In this document: piece after piece, positions 36,257 to 44,468 of the stretch
Position numbering within the stretch: the first letter of the stretch is position 1
Layout: each line of letters opens with the position of its first letter
Assembly (NCBI GenBank): GCA_024681515.1
Contig: JAILAR010000067.1
Coordinates: 1-64,000 of the forward strand
Length of the DNA stretch: 64,000 bases
From: Eubacterium sp.
Lineage (GTDB): Bacteria > Bacillota > Clostridia > Lachnospirales > Lachnospiraceae
Reading direction: 5' to 3'
Program-made: the position numbers and the translations under genes
The notes under the pieces: model-generated
The model's database searches: none
What the model saw: the letters and a program-made list of their open reading frames with translations, nothing else
What the model was told of the DNA's origin: nothing

Positions 36257-37411
36257 ATTCACTTCCGGTATCTGTTGTGTCAGGCAGTGAATATTACCAC
36301 CGCCCAGAATAAAAGGACGTGCCGGAATCCGGATCACGTTCCGCTCAGGACAGAGTTCTTCCAGAAGCTTCGCGGCAATCCTGTCGCTTTCTTCATTCTC
36401 ACCTCCGAAGCATGGAAGCAGGATCGATCGATTTGTAAAATAAAAGTTCACATAGCTTGCCGCCAGACGTTCTCCCGGTTCCCGGGTATCCTCTCCCGGC
36501 TCAAACGCATACTCTGAAACCTCTTCCTCCGTATAGCAGACCGGAATCCGTGGGATGGGCAGCTTATGGATCTTCAGCCTTCTTCCTTTGGCATCCGTCA
36601 CCCCGGACAGATACGCATGGTCCATAACAGACAGCGGATACTGAGGGTCCGTCTCATCCTCCGTCCAGGCCAGAACCACTTCCCCGGGTCTTACGAATGC
36701 AGCTACATTATCTACATGCTCATTGGTCTCATCATCATAAATCCCTCTGGGCAGCCAGAGTATCTTTTCCACGCCCAAAGCCTGTTTCAGCTTCGCTTCG
36801 ATCTCTCCCTTCGAGAGCTCCGGATTTCTTCCCTTGCTGAGAAGACAGGCTTCCGTAACCAGCAGGGTTCCCTCTCCGTCCGTATGAATACTTCCGCCCT
36901 CCAGCACAAAAGGAGAGGCATCTCTTACAGGATCACCCAGCAGCCTTGCAACATTTCCTGCAACCGCATCATCTCTTTCCCAGTTGGCATAGAGTCCGTC
37001 ATAGGTCCCGCCCCAGGCATTGAACTTCCAGTTTACAGCCAGCCGCCTTCTCCGATCCCCGGATACCAGCCAGGTGGGACCGGTGTCTCTTGCCCAGGAA
37101 TCATCTGTATCCATGATATGGACATGCAGTTTATGCCCGGTAAGACTGACGGTACAAGTCTGCTCCGGCAGCAGCCTTGTCTCAGGGAGCCGAAAATACT
37201 CTGCCACCCTCTCCAAAGCACTGCCGCTTACCAGAAGATGTACATCCTCCGATATCAGGATCGCCCGTATCATTTCCGCAAAAGAAACCTCTGCCTTCCC
37301 GGGATCTTTTCCCCAGCTGCCGGGGCGCTCCGGCCATATAAGAAGCGTCGCCTCATGGCGCTCAAACTCCGCCGGAAATCGAAAAATTTCTTTTACATTC
37401 TTATCTGTCAT
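36248..37411 (-). CDS. aguA: Agmatine deiminase
   Basis: Hydrolyses agmatine to N-carbamoylputrescine and ammonia. The 387-residue protein has family segments RHEATLLIWPERPGSWG, DTDDSWARDTGPTWLV, FVLEGGSIHTDGEGTLLVTE, YDDETNEHVDNVAAFV and the catalytic cysteine motif GGGNIHCLTQQIPE at the C-terminus. Its ATG overlaps the stop of the upstream decarboxylase gene by four bases (ATGA), showing translational coupling. It supplies substrate to aguB immediately downstream. Confidence 0.95.
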   Translation of the reverse strand: MTDKNVKEIFRFPAEFERHEATLLIWPERPGSWGKDPGKAEVSFAEMIRAILISEDVHLLVSGSALERVAEYFRLPETRLLPEQTCTVSLTGHKLHVHIMDTDDSWARDTGPTWLVSGDRRRRLAVNWKFNAWGGTYDGLYANWERDDAVAGNVARLLGDPVRDASPFVLEGGSIHTDGEGTLLVTEACLLSKGRNPELSKGEIEAKLKQALGVEKILWLPRGIYDDETNEHVDNVAAFVRPGEVVLAWTEDETDPQYPLSVMDHAYLSGVTDAKGRRLKIHKLPIPRIPVCYTEEEVSEYAFEPGEDTREPGERLAASYVNFYFTNRSILLPCFGGENEESDRIAAKLLEELCPERNVIRIPARPFILGGGNIHCLTQQIPEVNPD

Positions 37412-38640
37412 GACAGGCGTTCCTTGAAATCCTGATAGCCGAACCGCTTCACCAGTTCATATTCCTCACCCTGTTTCAGTACGATGTCCGGCAAAGCCAT
37501 CCCGTTAAATGTATTGTTCTTTACCATACTGTAAATGGCCATATCACCAAAAGTCAGTATATCTCCGACCTTTGGAACCTCGGGCATTCCATAGATCCCG
37601 ATAATATCTCCTGCAAGGCAGGTACGCGCGGCAAGGCGGACGGGAACCAGCCCTCCGACCGGATCTGTCCGCCTGCGATCCGCTTTTTCTACGTTTTCTG
37701 TTTCTTTATACTCCGCCCACGGCACCGCTCCAAGCAGCGGCGGCGTATAGGGCATCTCCAGAACATCCGGCATATGACACGCTGCGGATGCATCCAGGAT
37801 CAGCGTCGGCATCTCTTCTGTTTCCACGATATCCAGAACAGACGTGATCAGCGTTCCCGCATTCAGCGCGATCGCCTCTCCCGGTTCCAGATAGATCTCA
37901 AATCCGTATGTTTCACGGACCTCTGTGAGAAAGTGTTTCAGACGTTCCACATCATATCCCTCTGCAGTGATATGATGTCCTCCTCCCAGATTGATCCAAC
38001 TGATCTCCGAAAGGTACGTCCCAAAGTTTTTCTCCACACTTCGGAAAGTATCGATCAGAGGCTGTTCCTTCTGCTCGCAGAGTGTATGAAAATGCAGTCC
38101 GCTAACGCCCTCCGGCAAATGTGCCGGCAGCTGCGATCTCCGGATTCCCAGTCTCGAACCGGGCGCACAGGGATCATAGATCGCATGCCCTTCCTGGGTG
38201 GAAAATTCCGGATTGATCCGAAGCGCGATCTTCAGCTTCCCCGCCTTCTGATACGGCTCCCAGATCGGACGATGCAGCTCCAGCTGTGCAATGGAATTAA
38301 AGTAAATGTGGGTACAGATCTTGCAGAGTTCCTGCATCTCCTCAGGTTTATAGGCCGGTTCGAAAACGTGATTCTCCTTCACCGCTGACAAACCATCCTT
38401 GTTCTCTGTATTTACATGAAATTCTTCGTGGGACAGTTTTGCTTCGTAGATCCCTGATGCAGTCGTTCCGGAGAGATACTCCGCGATCAGCGGATAGATC
38501 CGGAACATGGAGAACGCCTTCTCTGCCAGAAGGATCTTGCAGCCGGAGTCTTCCTCCACACGCTTAAGGATCTCCAGGTTATGCCGGATCGTCGCTTCGT
38601 CAACGATATATGCAGGGGTTTGTAAGTCCGTATATTTCAT
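37408..38640 (-). CDS. nspC: Carboxynorspermidine/carboxyspermidine decarboxylase
   Basis: PLP-dependent decarboxylase of the alanine-racemase fold that releases CO2 from carboxyspermidine (or carboxynorspermidine). Family features: TPAYIVDEATIRHNLEIL, the lysine region CKILLAEKAFSMF, VSGLHFHTLCEQ, WINLGGGHHITAEGYD and EPGEAIALNAGTL. The 410-residue length fits. It lies 44 bp downstream of the matching dehydrogenase and overlaps aguA. With putrescine as the likely diamine in this operon, the product is probably spermidine. Confidence 0.93.
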   Translation of the reverse strand: MKYTDLQTPAYIVDEATIRHNLEILKRVEEDSGCKILLAEKAFSMFRIYPLIAEYLSGTTASGIYEAKLSHEEFHVNTENKDGLSAVKENHVFEPAYKPEEMQELCKICTHIYFNSIAQLELHRPIWEPYQKAGKLKIALRINPEFSTQEGHAIYDPCAPGSRLGIRRSQLPAHLPEGVSGLHFHTLCEQKEQPLIDTFRSVEKNFGTYLSEISWINLGGGHHITAEGYDVERLKHFLTEVRETYGFEIYLEPGEAIALNAGTLITSVLDIVETEEMPTLILDASAACHMPDVLEMPYTPPLLGAVPWAEYKETENVEKADRRRTDPVGGLVPVRLAARTCLAGDIIGIYGMPEVPKVGDILTFGDMAIYSMVKNNTFNGMALPDIVLKQGEEYELVKRFGYQDFKERLS

Positions 38641-38684
38641 TTTTATTACCTGTATTTGCCCCCGGTATCATCCAATCAACATCA

Positions 38685-39947
38685 TCAGTCAACAAGCACC
38701 GGATTCTCATCAACGACCCATGGCAGACCGTACTGATTCAGCATATCCATGTACGGATCCGGATCAAACTCATCGGTTGTAAAGACGCCCGGTTTCTTCC
38801 ATACGCCTTTCAGCACCAATGCGGTTCCGATCATGGCCGGAACGCCTGTGGTATAACTGATGGCCTGGCTTCCCAGCTCCTTATAACATTCCTGATGGTC
38901 GCACACATTGTAGATATAGATCTTCCTCTCCTTACCGTCCTTCCGACCGGTAAAGATACAGCCGATATTTGTCTTTCCTACAGTTCTCGGTCCGAGACTT
39001 GCCGGATCCGGGAGCAGTGCCTTCAGGAACTGAATGGGAACGATCTCATGTCCTTCAAACTGAACGGGACTGGTGGAAAGCATACCCACATTTTCCAGAC
39101 ACTTCATATGCGTAAGATAGCTCTGACCAAAGGTCATAAAAAACCGGATACGCTTTACGCCCGGGAAGTTACGGCCCAGGGCCTCGATCTCCTCGTGATG
39201 CAGAAGATACATATCCTTCTCTCCCACTTCCGGGAAATTGTAGACCCGTTTGATCTCCATGGGCTTCGTTTCCACCCATTTTCCATCTTCCCAGTAGCTT
39301 CCGTTGGCAGAAACCTCCCGAAGATTGATCTCGGGGTTAAAATTCGTAGCAAAGGGATACCCGTGGTCACCGCCGTTGCAGTCCAGGATATCGATGGTGT
39401 CGATCTCGTCAAAATAATGCTTTGCGGCATAAGCGGTAAAGACGGAGGTTACGCCGGGATCAAATCCGGTCCCCAGAAGTGCGGTAAGCCCGGCATCCCG
39501 GAATTTATCCATATAATCCCACTGCCAGCTGTAGTCAAAATATGCGCTGAAGCCCTTCTCCTCCATACGCTTTTCATAAACGGCACGCCATGCCGGATCA
39601 TCCGTATCCTCCGGCTCATAATTGGCTGTATCGATATAATCCACCCGGCACTCCAGGCAGGCGTCCATAATGGTCAGATCCTGATATGGCAGAGCCACAT
39701 TCAGAACCGCATCCGGCTTATATTCACTGATCAGTTTTACCAGATCCTCCACACTGTCTGCATTCACAGTGGCCGTGGAAAGCTTCACAGGTGTCCCCGC
39801 CTTCTCAAGCTTCTCTTTTAACGCAATGCATTTTGATTCCGTCCGGCTGGCGATCATCAGTTCCGTAAATGTCTCGCTGTTCTGACAGCATTTCTGGATG
39901 GCTACCTGTGCCACACCGCCGCAACCGATCACAAGTAATCTGCTCAT
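38685..39947 (-). CDS. Carboxynorspermidine/carboxyspermidine dehydrogenase
   Basis: Saccharopine-dehydrogenase-like enzyme that reductively condenses aspartate semialdehyde with a diamine, giving carboxy(nor)spermidine. The N-terminal NAD(P)-binding motif LLVIGCGGVAQVAIQKC is intact, followed by NVALPYQDLTIMDACLE and GTGFDPGVTSVFTAYAAKHY, as in the CANSDH group. Length 420 residues. The start MSRLLVIG follows CAGGAGGTGGAAAAT. It lies just upstream of the decarboxylase, an arrangement typical of this pathway. Confidence 0.9.
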   Translation of the reverse strand: MSRLLVIGCGGVAQVAIQKCCQNSETFTELMIASRTESKCIALKEKLEKAGTPVKLSTATVNADSVEDLVKLISEYKPDAVLNVALPYQDLTIMDACLECRVDYIDTANYEPEDTDDPAWRAVYEKRMEEKGFSAYFDYSWQWDYMDKFRDAGLTALLGTGFDPGVTSVFTAYAAKHYFDEIDTIDILDCNGGDHGYPFATNFNPEINLREVSANGSYWEDGKWVETKPMEIKRVYNFPEVGEKDMYLLHHEEIEALGRNFPGVKRIRFFMTFGQSYLTHMKCLENVGMLSTSPVQFEGHEIVPIQFLKALLPDPASLGPRTVGKTNIGCIFTGRKDGKERKIYIYNVCDHQECYKELGSQAISYTTGVPAMIGTALVLKGVWKKPGVFTTDEFDPDPYMDMLNQYGLPWVVDENPVLVD

Positions 39948-39963
39948 ATTTTCCACCTCCTGT

Positions 39964-39995
39964 TATTCAACACTTCGCATGCAAACGTGCTCCGT
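39964..39995 (-). promoter_or_regulatory. 5'-leader element, copy before the dehydrogenase gene
   Basis: Minus strand ACGGAGCACG-ttt-GCATGCGAAGTGTTGAATA, then CAGGAGG. The GCACG/CATGC stem has one mismatch. It lies inside the polyamine operon, between speE and the dehydrogenase. Confidence 0.6.
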
Positions 39996-40001
39996 GATAA
40001 T

Positions 40002-40868
40002 TTACTCTTCCTCTGTCAGGATATCCTCCACATACTTGGGCAGCATGAACGCTCCCCTGTGCAGATGTGTGGTATAGTACCAGGTCTGAATTCCACGCTT
40101 CTCCCACCGTTCCGGATCGAAGTCCTTCAGCGGATGATATTTCTTCGATGCAAAACCGAAGAGCCAGTAACCGGCAGGACAGGTGGGGATATGCGCCTGA
40201 TACACACGCGTGATGGGGAAGGATCGAAAAGCCTTCCGATGCATGGCTCTGCAGTTATCCTCATCCTCATCAAAAAACGGACTTCCATGCTGATACACCA
40301 TGATCCCGTCATCATGCAGCGCCTTGTTGCAGTTCCCGTAGAATTCCTTGGTAAAAAGCCCCGCCTCATGTCCCAGGGGATCCGTGGCATCATTGATGAT
40401 CAGGTCATATTTATCCTTACACCTACGTAGGAATCGAAGTCCGTCCTCATAGTAGATACGCACCCGCACATCTTCGAGACCGATGGCATTGTCAGGGAAA
40501 TATTTCCGGCAGACATCCACGAACATTTTATCCGGCTCGGCGATATCGATCACCTCGATCTCGTTATAATGCGACAGCTCTCTGGCCACTCCGCCGTCGC
40601 CGCCTCCGATCACCAGCACCCGCTTTACATCCGGGTGTACGGCCATTGGGACGTGCACGATCATCTCATCATAGGTAAACTCCTCCTGCTCGGAGAAGAT
40701 CACATTTCCGTCAGATGTAAGAAACTTTCCGAATTCCGGAGAATCAAAAACATCGATCCTTCGGAACTCACTTTCTCCGCTGTACAGATGCTGATTCACA
40801 CGGATGGACATCTTCACATTGTTGGTATGCATTTCCTCGAACCAGCATTCCATGCTCTTCTTGGCCAT
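40002..40868 (-). CDS. speE: Spermidine synthase homologue (polyamine aminopropyltransferase family)
   Basis: A 288-residue member of the SpeE family with the nucleotide-binding motif VLVIGGGDGGVARELSHY, the acidic IDIAEPDKMFVDVCRKYF segment, and the catalytic region LIINDATDPLGHEAGLF, where the usual GPAxxLF reads GHEAGLF. Standard family members transfer aminopropyl from decarboxylated SAM to putrescine. No SAM decarboxylase gene lies in this operon or window, and carboxyspermidine genes follow directly, so the donor may differ. The ATG follows GAGGAAAAAATT. Annotated by family; donor specificity unresolved. Confidence 0.87.
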   Translation of the reverse strand: MAKKSMECWFEEMHTNNVKMSIRVNQHLYSGESEFRRIDVFDSPEFGKFLTSDGNVIFSEQEEFTYDEMIVHVPMAVHPDVKRVLVIGGGDGGVARELSHYNEIEVIDIAEPDKMFVDVCRKYFPDNAIGLEDVRVRIYYEDGLRFLRRCKDKYDLIINDATDPLGHEAGLFTKEFYGNCNKALHDDGIMVYQHGSPFFDEDEDNCRAMHRKAFRSFPITRVYQAHIPTCPAGYWLFGFASKKYHPLKDFDPERWEKRGIQTWYYTTHLHRGAFMLPKYVEDILTEEE

Positions 40869-40888
40869 AATTTTTTCCTCTTTTTATT

Positions 40889-42337
40889 CTATTTCAACAC
40901 GCAAAGCTCCGAAATATCCTCACTTTCAGGGCCCTGCATGGAGCAGCCCTTCTCCTTTGCGATGTTGATATAGTTCAGTATGTCTTCTGTGATCATCTCA
41001 CCCGGTGCCAGGATCGGAATCCCGGGCGGATAACACATAACCGATTCCGCACAGATCCGCCCCACAGTTTCTTCAATCGGAAGTTTTACCTTCTCGGCAT
41101 AGAACGCTTCCTGCGGCGTAGCTTTCACAATGGGTGTTACATACTCAGCCGAGAAGAAGTCCCCCGCCGGCTTTGAGTAAAGACGTGCGATATCATCCAG
41201 AGCCCCTGCCAGCCGCTCAATATCCTGCAGGCGGTCGCCGATGGAGATATAAGCCAGCACATTTGACAGGTCTCCGAATTCCATCTGGATATCATATTCC
41301 TCCCGAAGGAGATCATAGACTTCAATACCGGTAAGACCGATACCTCTTGTATTTACCACCAGTTTGGTAGCATCGAAATCATAGACGCTGCCGCCGTTGA
41401 TCATTTCCGAACCATAAGCATAGTAGCCGTCGATCCAGTTGATCTCCTCCCTGGCATAGGCCGCCATCTCACTGACCTTCGCAAAGCTTTCTCTGCCATG
41501 CAGCGCCAGGTTTCTCCGACTGATGTCCAGGCTTCCCAAAAGCAGATAAGATGCACTGGTGGTCTGCGTCAGATTGATCACGTTACTGACATAGCCCTCA
41601 CTTACACCCTCTCCGATGAGAAGCATGGAACTCTGAGTAAGTGATCCTCCGGATTTATGCATGCTGATGGCACTCATATCCGCCCCGGCTGCCATACCAT
41701 TTAACGGAAGCCCTTCCCCGAAATAGAGATGCGTTCCGTGAGCCTCATCCACCAACGCCAGCATCCCGTTTTTATGCGCCAACTCTACGATAGCCTTCAG
41801 ATTGGAACAGATCCCGTAATAGGAAGGATTGTTGATCAGGATCGCCTTTGCGTCCGGATTCTCTTCCACTGCCTTTTTCACATCTGCAAGCTCCATACCA
41901 AGAGGAATTCCCAGCTTGGTATCCACCTTCGGATCGATATATACCGGAACCGCTCCGCAGAGCACCAGCGCATTGATGGCACTCTTGTGTACATTTCTGG
42001 GCATGATGATCTTATCTCCATGCTTGCAGGCCGTAAGGACCATACCCTGAACTGCACTGGTGGTTCCTCCCACCATAAAGAAGGCATGGGACGCGCCAAA
42101 TGCATCCGCTGCCAACGCTTCTGCCTCCTTGATCACCGATATCGGATGACACAGATTATCCAAAGGTTTCATGGAGTTTACATCGATCTCCACGCAACCG
42201 GAACCGAGAAATTCCACAAGCTGCGGATTTCCCCGCCCTCTCTTGTGTCCCGGAACATCAAAGGGAACCACCCTCTGCCTCCGAAATCTTTGCAGTGCGT
42301 CATATAACGGAGCTTCCTTCTGCCAATTTACATTCAT
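40889..42337 (-). CDS. speA: Arginine decarboxylase (Orn/Lys/Arg decarboxylase class-I fold)
   Basis: PLP enzyme of the short (about 480-residue) aminotransferase-fold decarboxylases, as in Bacillus SpeA. Visible features: VPFDVPGHKRGRG, SHAFFMVGGTTSAVQGM, INNPSYYGICSNL, LALVDEAHGTHLYF and the PLP lysine in SAISMHKSGGSLTQSS. Arginine rather than lysine is inferred because agmatine deiminase and N-carbamoylputrescine amidase lie in the same operon. First gene of the operon, about 20 bp upstream of speE, under a good promoter. Confidence 0.9.
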   Translation of the reverse strand: MNVNWQKEAPLYDALQRFRRQRVVPFDVPGHKRGRGNPQLVEFLGSGCVEIDVNSMKPLDNLCHPISVIKEAEALAADAFGASHAFFMVGGTTSAVQGMVLTACKHGDKIIMPRNVHKSAINALVLCGAVPVYIDPKVDTKLGIPLGMELADVKKAVEENPDAKAILINNPSYYGICSNLKAIVELAHKNGMLALVDEAHGTHLYFGEGLPLNGMAAGADMSAISMHKSGGSLTQSSMLLIGEGVSEGYVSNVINLTQTTSASYLLLGSLDISRRNLALHGRESFAKVSEMAAYAREEINWIDGYYAYGSEMINGGSVYDFDATKLVVNTRGIGLTGIEVYDLLREEYDIQMEFGDLSNVLAYISIGDRLQDIERLAGALDDIARLYSKPAGDFFSAEYVTPIVKATPQEAFYAEKVKLPIEETVGRICAESVMCYPPGIPILAPGEMITEDILNYINIAKEKGCSMQGPESEDISELCVLK

Positions 42338-42411
42338 TCATCAAACCTCAACTTAACAGGTAATCGTGCGCAAACGATCGAATGCCGGGCGCATATCACG
42401 CACATGATACT

Positions 42412-42440
42412 ATAGTATCCCAAATCGGATATTATATCAA
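42412..42440 (-). promoter_or_regulatory. Promoter and operator-like sites of the polyamine operon
   Basis: Minus strand TTGATA, 17-bp spacer, TACTAT, 75 bp before speA. The -10 is embedded in the perfect palindrome GATACTATAGTATC (42406-42419), and two direct repeats of ATTATATCAA(A)TCCG (42431 and 42446) overlap and precede the -35. Confidence 0.7.
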
Positions 42441-42520
42441 TCCGAATTATATCAAATCCGCGATTCTTTTTCTGACATTTGACAAATGACACATGACAAA
42501 TGACAAAGTGGCACGAAACT

Positions 42521-42559
42521 TACCAGCGCCCGGGCGATGGCCACACGCTGCTGCTGACA
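42521..42559 (-). pseudogene. Remnant of an ABC-transporter ATPase signature
   Basis: On the minus strand 13 codons read CQQQRVAIARALV, matching the ABC signature LSGGQQQRVAIARAL except that the glycine before the glutamines is cysteine. Neither flank continues as an ABC ATPase, so this is a short relic. It lies between polyamine operon and thrH, beside short TGACAAA-type repeats (42483-42508), in a 325-bp stretch that otherwise holds only the operon promoter and a terminator. Confidence 0.5.
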
Positions 42560-42581
42560 CCCTGTCCTCCTTGTTTTGTAA

Positions 42582-42610
42582 TAAAAGAGCCGTGTTTTCA
42601 CACGGCTCTG
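42582..42610 (-). terminator. Intrinsic terminator after thrH
   Basis: AGAGCCGTGT-tttc-ACACGGCTCT followed by a T-rich stretch on the minus strand. Confidence 0.85.
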
Positions 42611-42662
42611 TAATGTCACAATCGGTCGGTATAATTCGGGTCTCCCCTCTTCTCCGCAACTT

Positions 42663-43271
42663 CTATAACACTGCCTTGATCGCAGCGAGCAGTTCATCAT
42701 AGGTCTCATATGCCGGAATCTCCGGATATTCAGCCTTGATCGCATCCGTACTTTTGAAAAGAAAACCTGCCTTGCTTGACTGGATCATACCCAAATCATT
42801 GTGGCTGTCTCCGCTCGCAATCGTTTCAAATCCGATGGACTGCAGCGCACGCACGGTTGTATACTTTGATTTTTCACATCGCATCCGAAAACCTGTGATC
42901 GTTCCGTCTTCTGCTACCTCCAGAGTATTACAGAAGATCGTCGGCCATCCAAGCTTCTTCATCAGCGGTGTTGCAAACTGTGTAAATGTATCGCTGAGGA
43001 TCAGAACCTGCGTCATCTCACGCAAACTGTCCAGAAACTCTCTTGCTCCCGGAAGCGGATCGATCTTTGCGATCGTATCCTGAATCTCTTTCAGTCCGAG
43101 TCCGTGTTCTTTCAGGATGTTCAGACGGAAATTCATCAGTTTATCATAGTCCGGCTCGTCCCGGGTGGTACGTTTAAGCTCCGGGATTCCCGTTGCTTCT
43201 GAAAAAGCGATCCAGATTTCAGGCACCAGTACACCTTCCAGATCCAGACAGACAATATTCATATCGCTCAT
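42663..43271 (-). CDS. thrH: Phosphoserine phosphatase/homoserine phosphotransferase
   Basis: HAD-family enzyme of the ThrH type, 202 residues, able in studied members to dephosphorylate phosphoserine and to transfer the phosphate to homoserine. The nucleophile motif is CLDLEGVLVPEIW, with DxE as in ThrH rather than DxD. ILSDTFTQFATPLMKKLGWP and GDSHNDLGMI follow. The start MSDMNIVCLD follows GAGGAGGTTTGTC. It begins 31 bases after the last tRNA gene on the same strand and has no visible promoter, so it is probably transcribed with the tRNA array. Confidence 0.9.
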   Translation of the reverse strand: MSDMNIVCLDLEGVLVPEIWIAFSEATGIPELKRTTRDEPDYDKLMNFRLNILKEHGLGLKEIQDTIAKIDPLPGAREFLDSLREMTQVLILSDTFTQFATPLMKKLGWPTIFCNTLEVAEDGTITGFRMRCEKSKYTTVRALQSIGFETIASGDSHNDLGMIQSSKAGFLFKSTDAIKAEYPEIPAYETYDELLAAIKAVL

Positions 43272-43301
43272 GACAAACCTCCTCGTTATAAATATGAACC
43301 G

Positions 43302-43383
43302 TGCGGCCAGTGGGACTTGAACCCACACGGGATAACCCACAGGAACCTAAATCCTGCGCGTCTGCCAATTCCGCCATGGCCGC
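43302..43383 (-). tRNA. tRNA-Leu (anticodon UAG)
   Basis: 82 nt with a long variable arm; anticodon loop TTTAGGT between CAGGA and TCCTG; T-arm GGTTCAAGTCC; acceptor GCGGCCA/TGGCCGC. CCA is not encoded. Confidence 0.96.
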
Positions 43384-43514
43384 ATAGAAAAAGTCGAACC
43401 CGTTTCCGGATTCGACTTACATCTCTTACGGATAGGGTACTGCCAACCAATCCTAACGCGATCTCAAAAGACCTTTTTCGGCGGATTGTTCAAAACAGAT
43501 TGACAGATCCAAAA

Positions 43515-43587
43515 TGAGCCACGGGGGACTCGAACCCCCGACAACTTGATTAAAAGTCAAGTGCTCTACCACCTGAGCTAGTAGCCC
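43515..43587 (-). tRNA. tRNA-Lys (anticodon UUU)
   Basis: 73 nt; anticodon loop CTTTTAA between CTTGA and TCAAG; T-arm GGGTTCGAGTCCC; acceptor GGGCTAC/GTGGCTC with wobble pairs. Confidence 0.96.
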
Positions 43588-43605
43588 ATCATAGTGTATG
43601 CCGAA

Positions 43606-43730
43606 CGGCATAAACCAGAGCTCGTTCATCGCCCTCCGCCGCATCGGCGGCTACGGCCGCTGAACTCGTCTGTGGATTTGCTGACGCAAATCCTTCGCCG
43701 TGATTTCGCTTCGCGAAATAACGGCATGTG
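43606..43730. repeat. Three-hairpin element in the Gln-Lys tRNA spacer
   Basis: The spacer carries CCGCCG/CGGCGG, GGATTTGC/GCAAATCC and ATTTCGC/GCGAAAT stems, plus an outer GTTCA/TGAAC pairing. The order and connecting bases match those of the element at 44125-44245, but stem sequences differ with pairing kept. Confidence 0.62.
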
Positions 43731-43802
43731 CTGGGCCAGTTGGATTCGAACCAACGAGTGCAGGAGTCAAAGTCCTGTGCCTTACCGCTTGGCTATGGCC
43801 CA
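43731..43802 (-). tRNA. tRNA-Gln (anticodon UUG)
   Basis: 72 nt; anticodon loop CTTTGAC between CAGGA and TCCTG; T-arm GGTTCGAATCC; acceptor TGGGCCA/TGGCCCA. Confidence 0.95.
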
Positions 43803-43813
43803 AAAAGTATCAC

Positions 43814-43990
43814 TATTCACAGTCGCGAGATTCGATCTGGCCGCTCATGCTCGCATGAATGCGGCACAGACCGAATACCGCGAACCTGCGAAGCAGGGAC
43901 CGCATGGAGCACCGGAGTCATAAGTGCCAACGGCACGACTGACGTGCGAAGCACGGCAGGACTACGGTCGCCCATGTGGGACTGTGAATA
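43814..43990. repeat. 177-bp palindromic element in the His-Gln tRNA spacer
   Basis: Bounded by an 11-bp perfect inverted repeat, TATTCACAGTC at 43814 and GACTGTGAATA at 43980. Inside are several GCGAAGC-loop hairpins, for example CCTGCGAAGCAGG and CGTGCGAAGCACG, and a TCATGCTCGCATGA palindrome. No coding potential is apparent. Confidence 0.6.
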
Positions 43991-44016
43991 AAAACTTGGC
44001 CATCCAACTAACCTAG

Positions 44017-44091
44017 GGTGGGTAGAGGGACTCGAACCCTCGGCCTCCAGAGCCACAATCTGGCGCGCTAGCCAACTGCGCCATACCCACC
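44017..44091 (-). tRNA. tRNA-His (anticodon GUG)
   Basis: 75 nt including the histidine-specific G at position -1; anticodon loop TTGTGGC between CCAGA and TCTGG; T-arm GGGTTCGAGTCCC. Confidence 0.96.
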
Positions 44092-44124
44092 ATATTCTGA
44101 AGCCTGATGATAGTCAGCTTCGCA

Positions 44125-44345
44125 GGGTTCGTTCGCCGCTCTCCGTTGCTGAAGCAACTGCGACCGTCGAACTCACCTACGGAAAATCGCTTCGCGATTT
44201 TCCTACATGGGCCGCATTTCGCTTCGCGAAATCGCGGCACGTCGTGCCTTGCCCGCTTCGCGGTCATGCTCGGCTGCTTCGCACCCGAGTCGGTGCTTCG
44301 CACCGGCATCCTTCGCTACGCTCGGACCGCGATTTTGATTCTCAA
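44125..44345. repeat. Three-hairpin element and hairpin run in the Arg-His tRNA spacer
   Basis: Stems GTTGCT/AGCAAC, GGAAAATCG/CGATTTTCC and GCCGCATTTCGC/GCGAAATCGCGGC with an outer GTTCG/CGAAC pairing parallel the element at 43606-43730. Further hairpins follow up to 44345 (GGTGCTTCGCACC, and a GATTTTGATTCTCAAAATC stem). The spacer is 267 bp, far longer than the usual few bases between cotranscribed tRNAs. Confidence 0.62.
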
Positions 44346-44358
44346 AATCGCGACCTAT

Positions 44359-44432
<74 letters not shown>

Positions 44433-44468
44433 ATACCCTTCTTTCTTCGAATACGTCTGTCTATTTAA

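Noticed and set aside
43588-44358. Known large structured RNAs that favour tRNA neighbourhoods (ROOL, GOLLD, OLE)
   Set aside because: The spacers are at most 267 bp, far shorter than those RNAs, and the hairpin plan does not match what I know of them.
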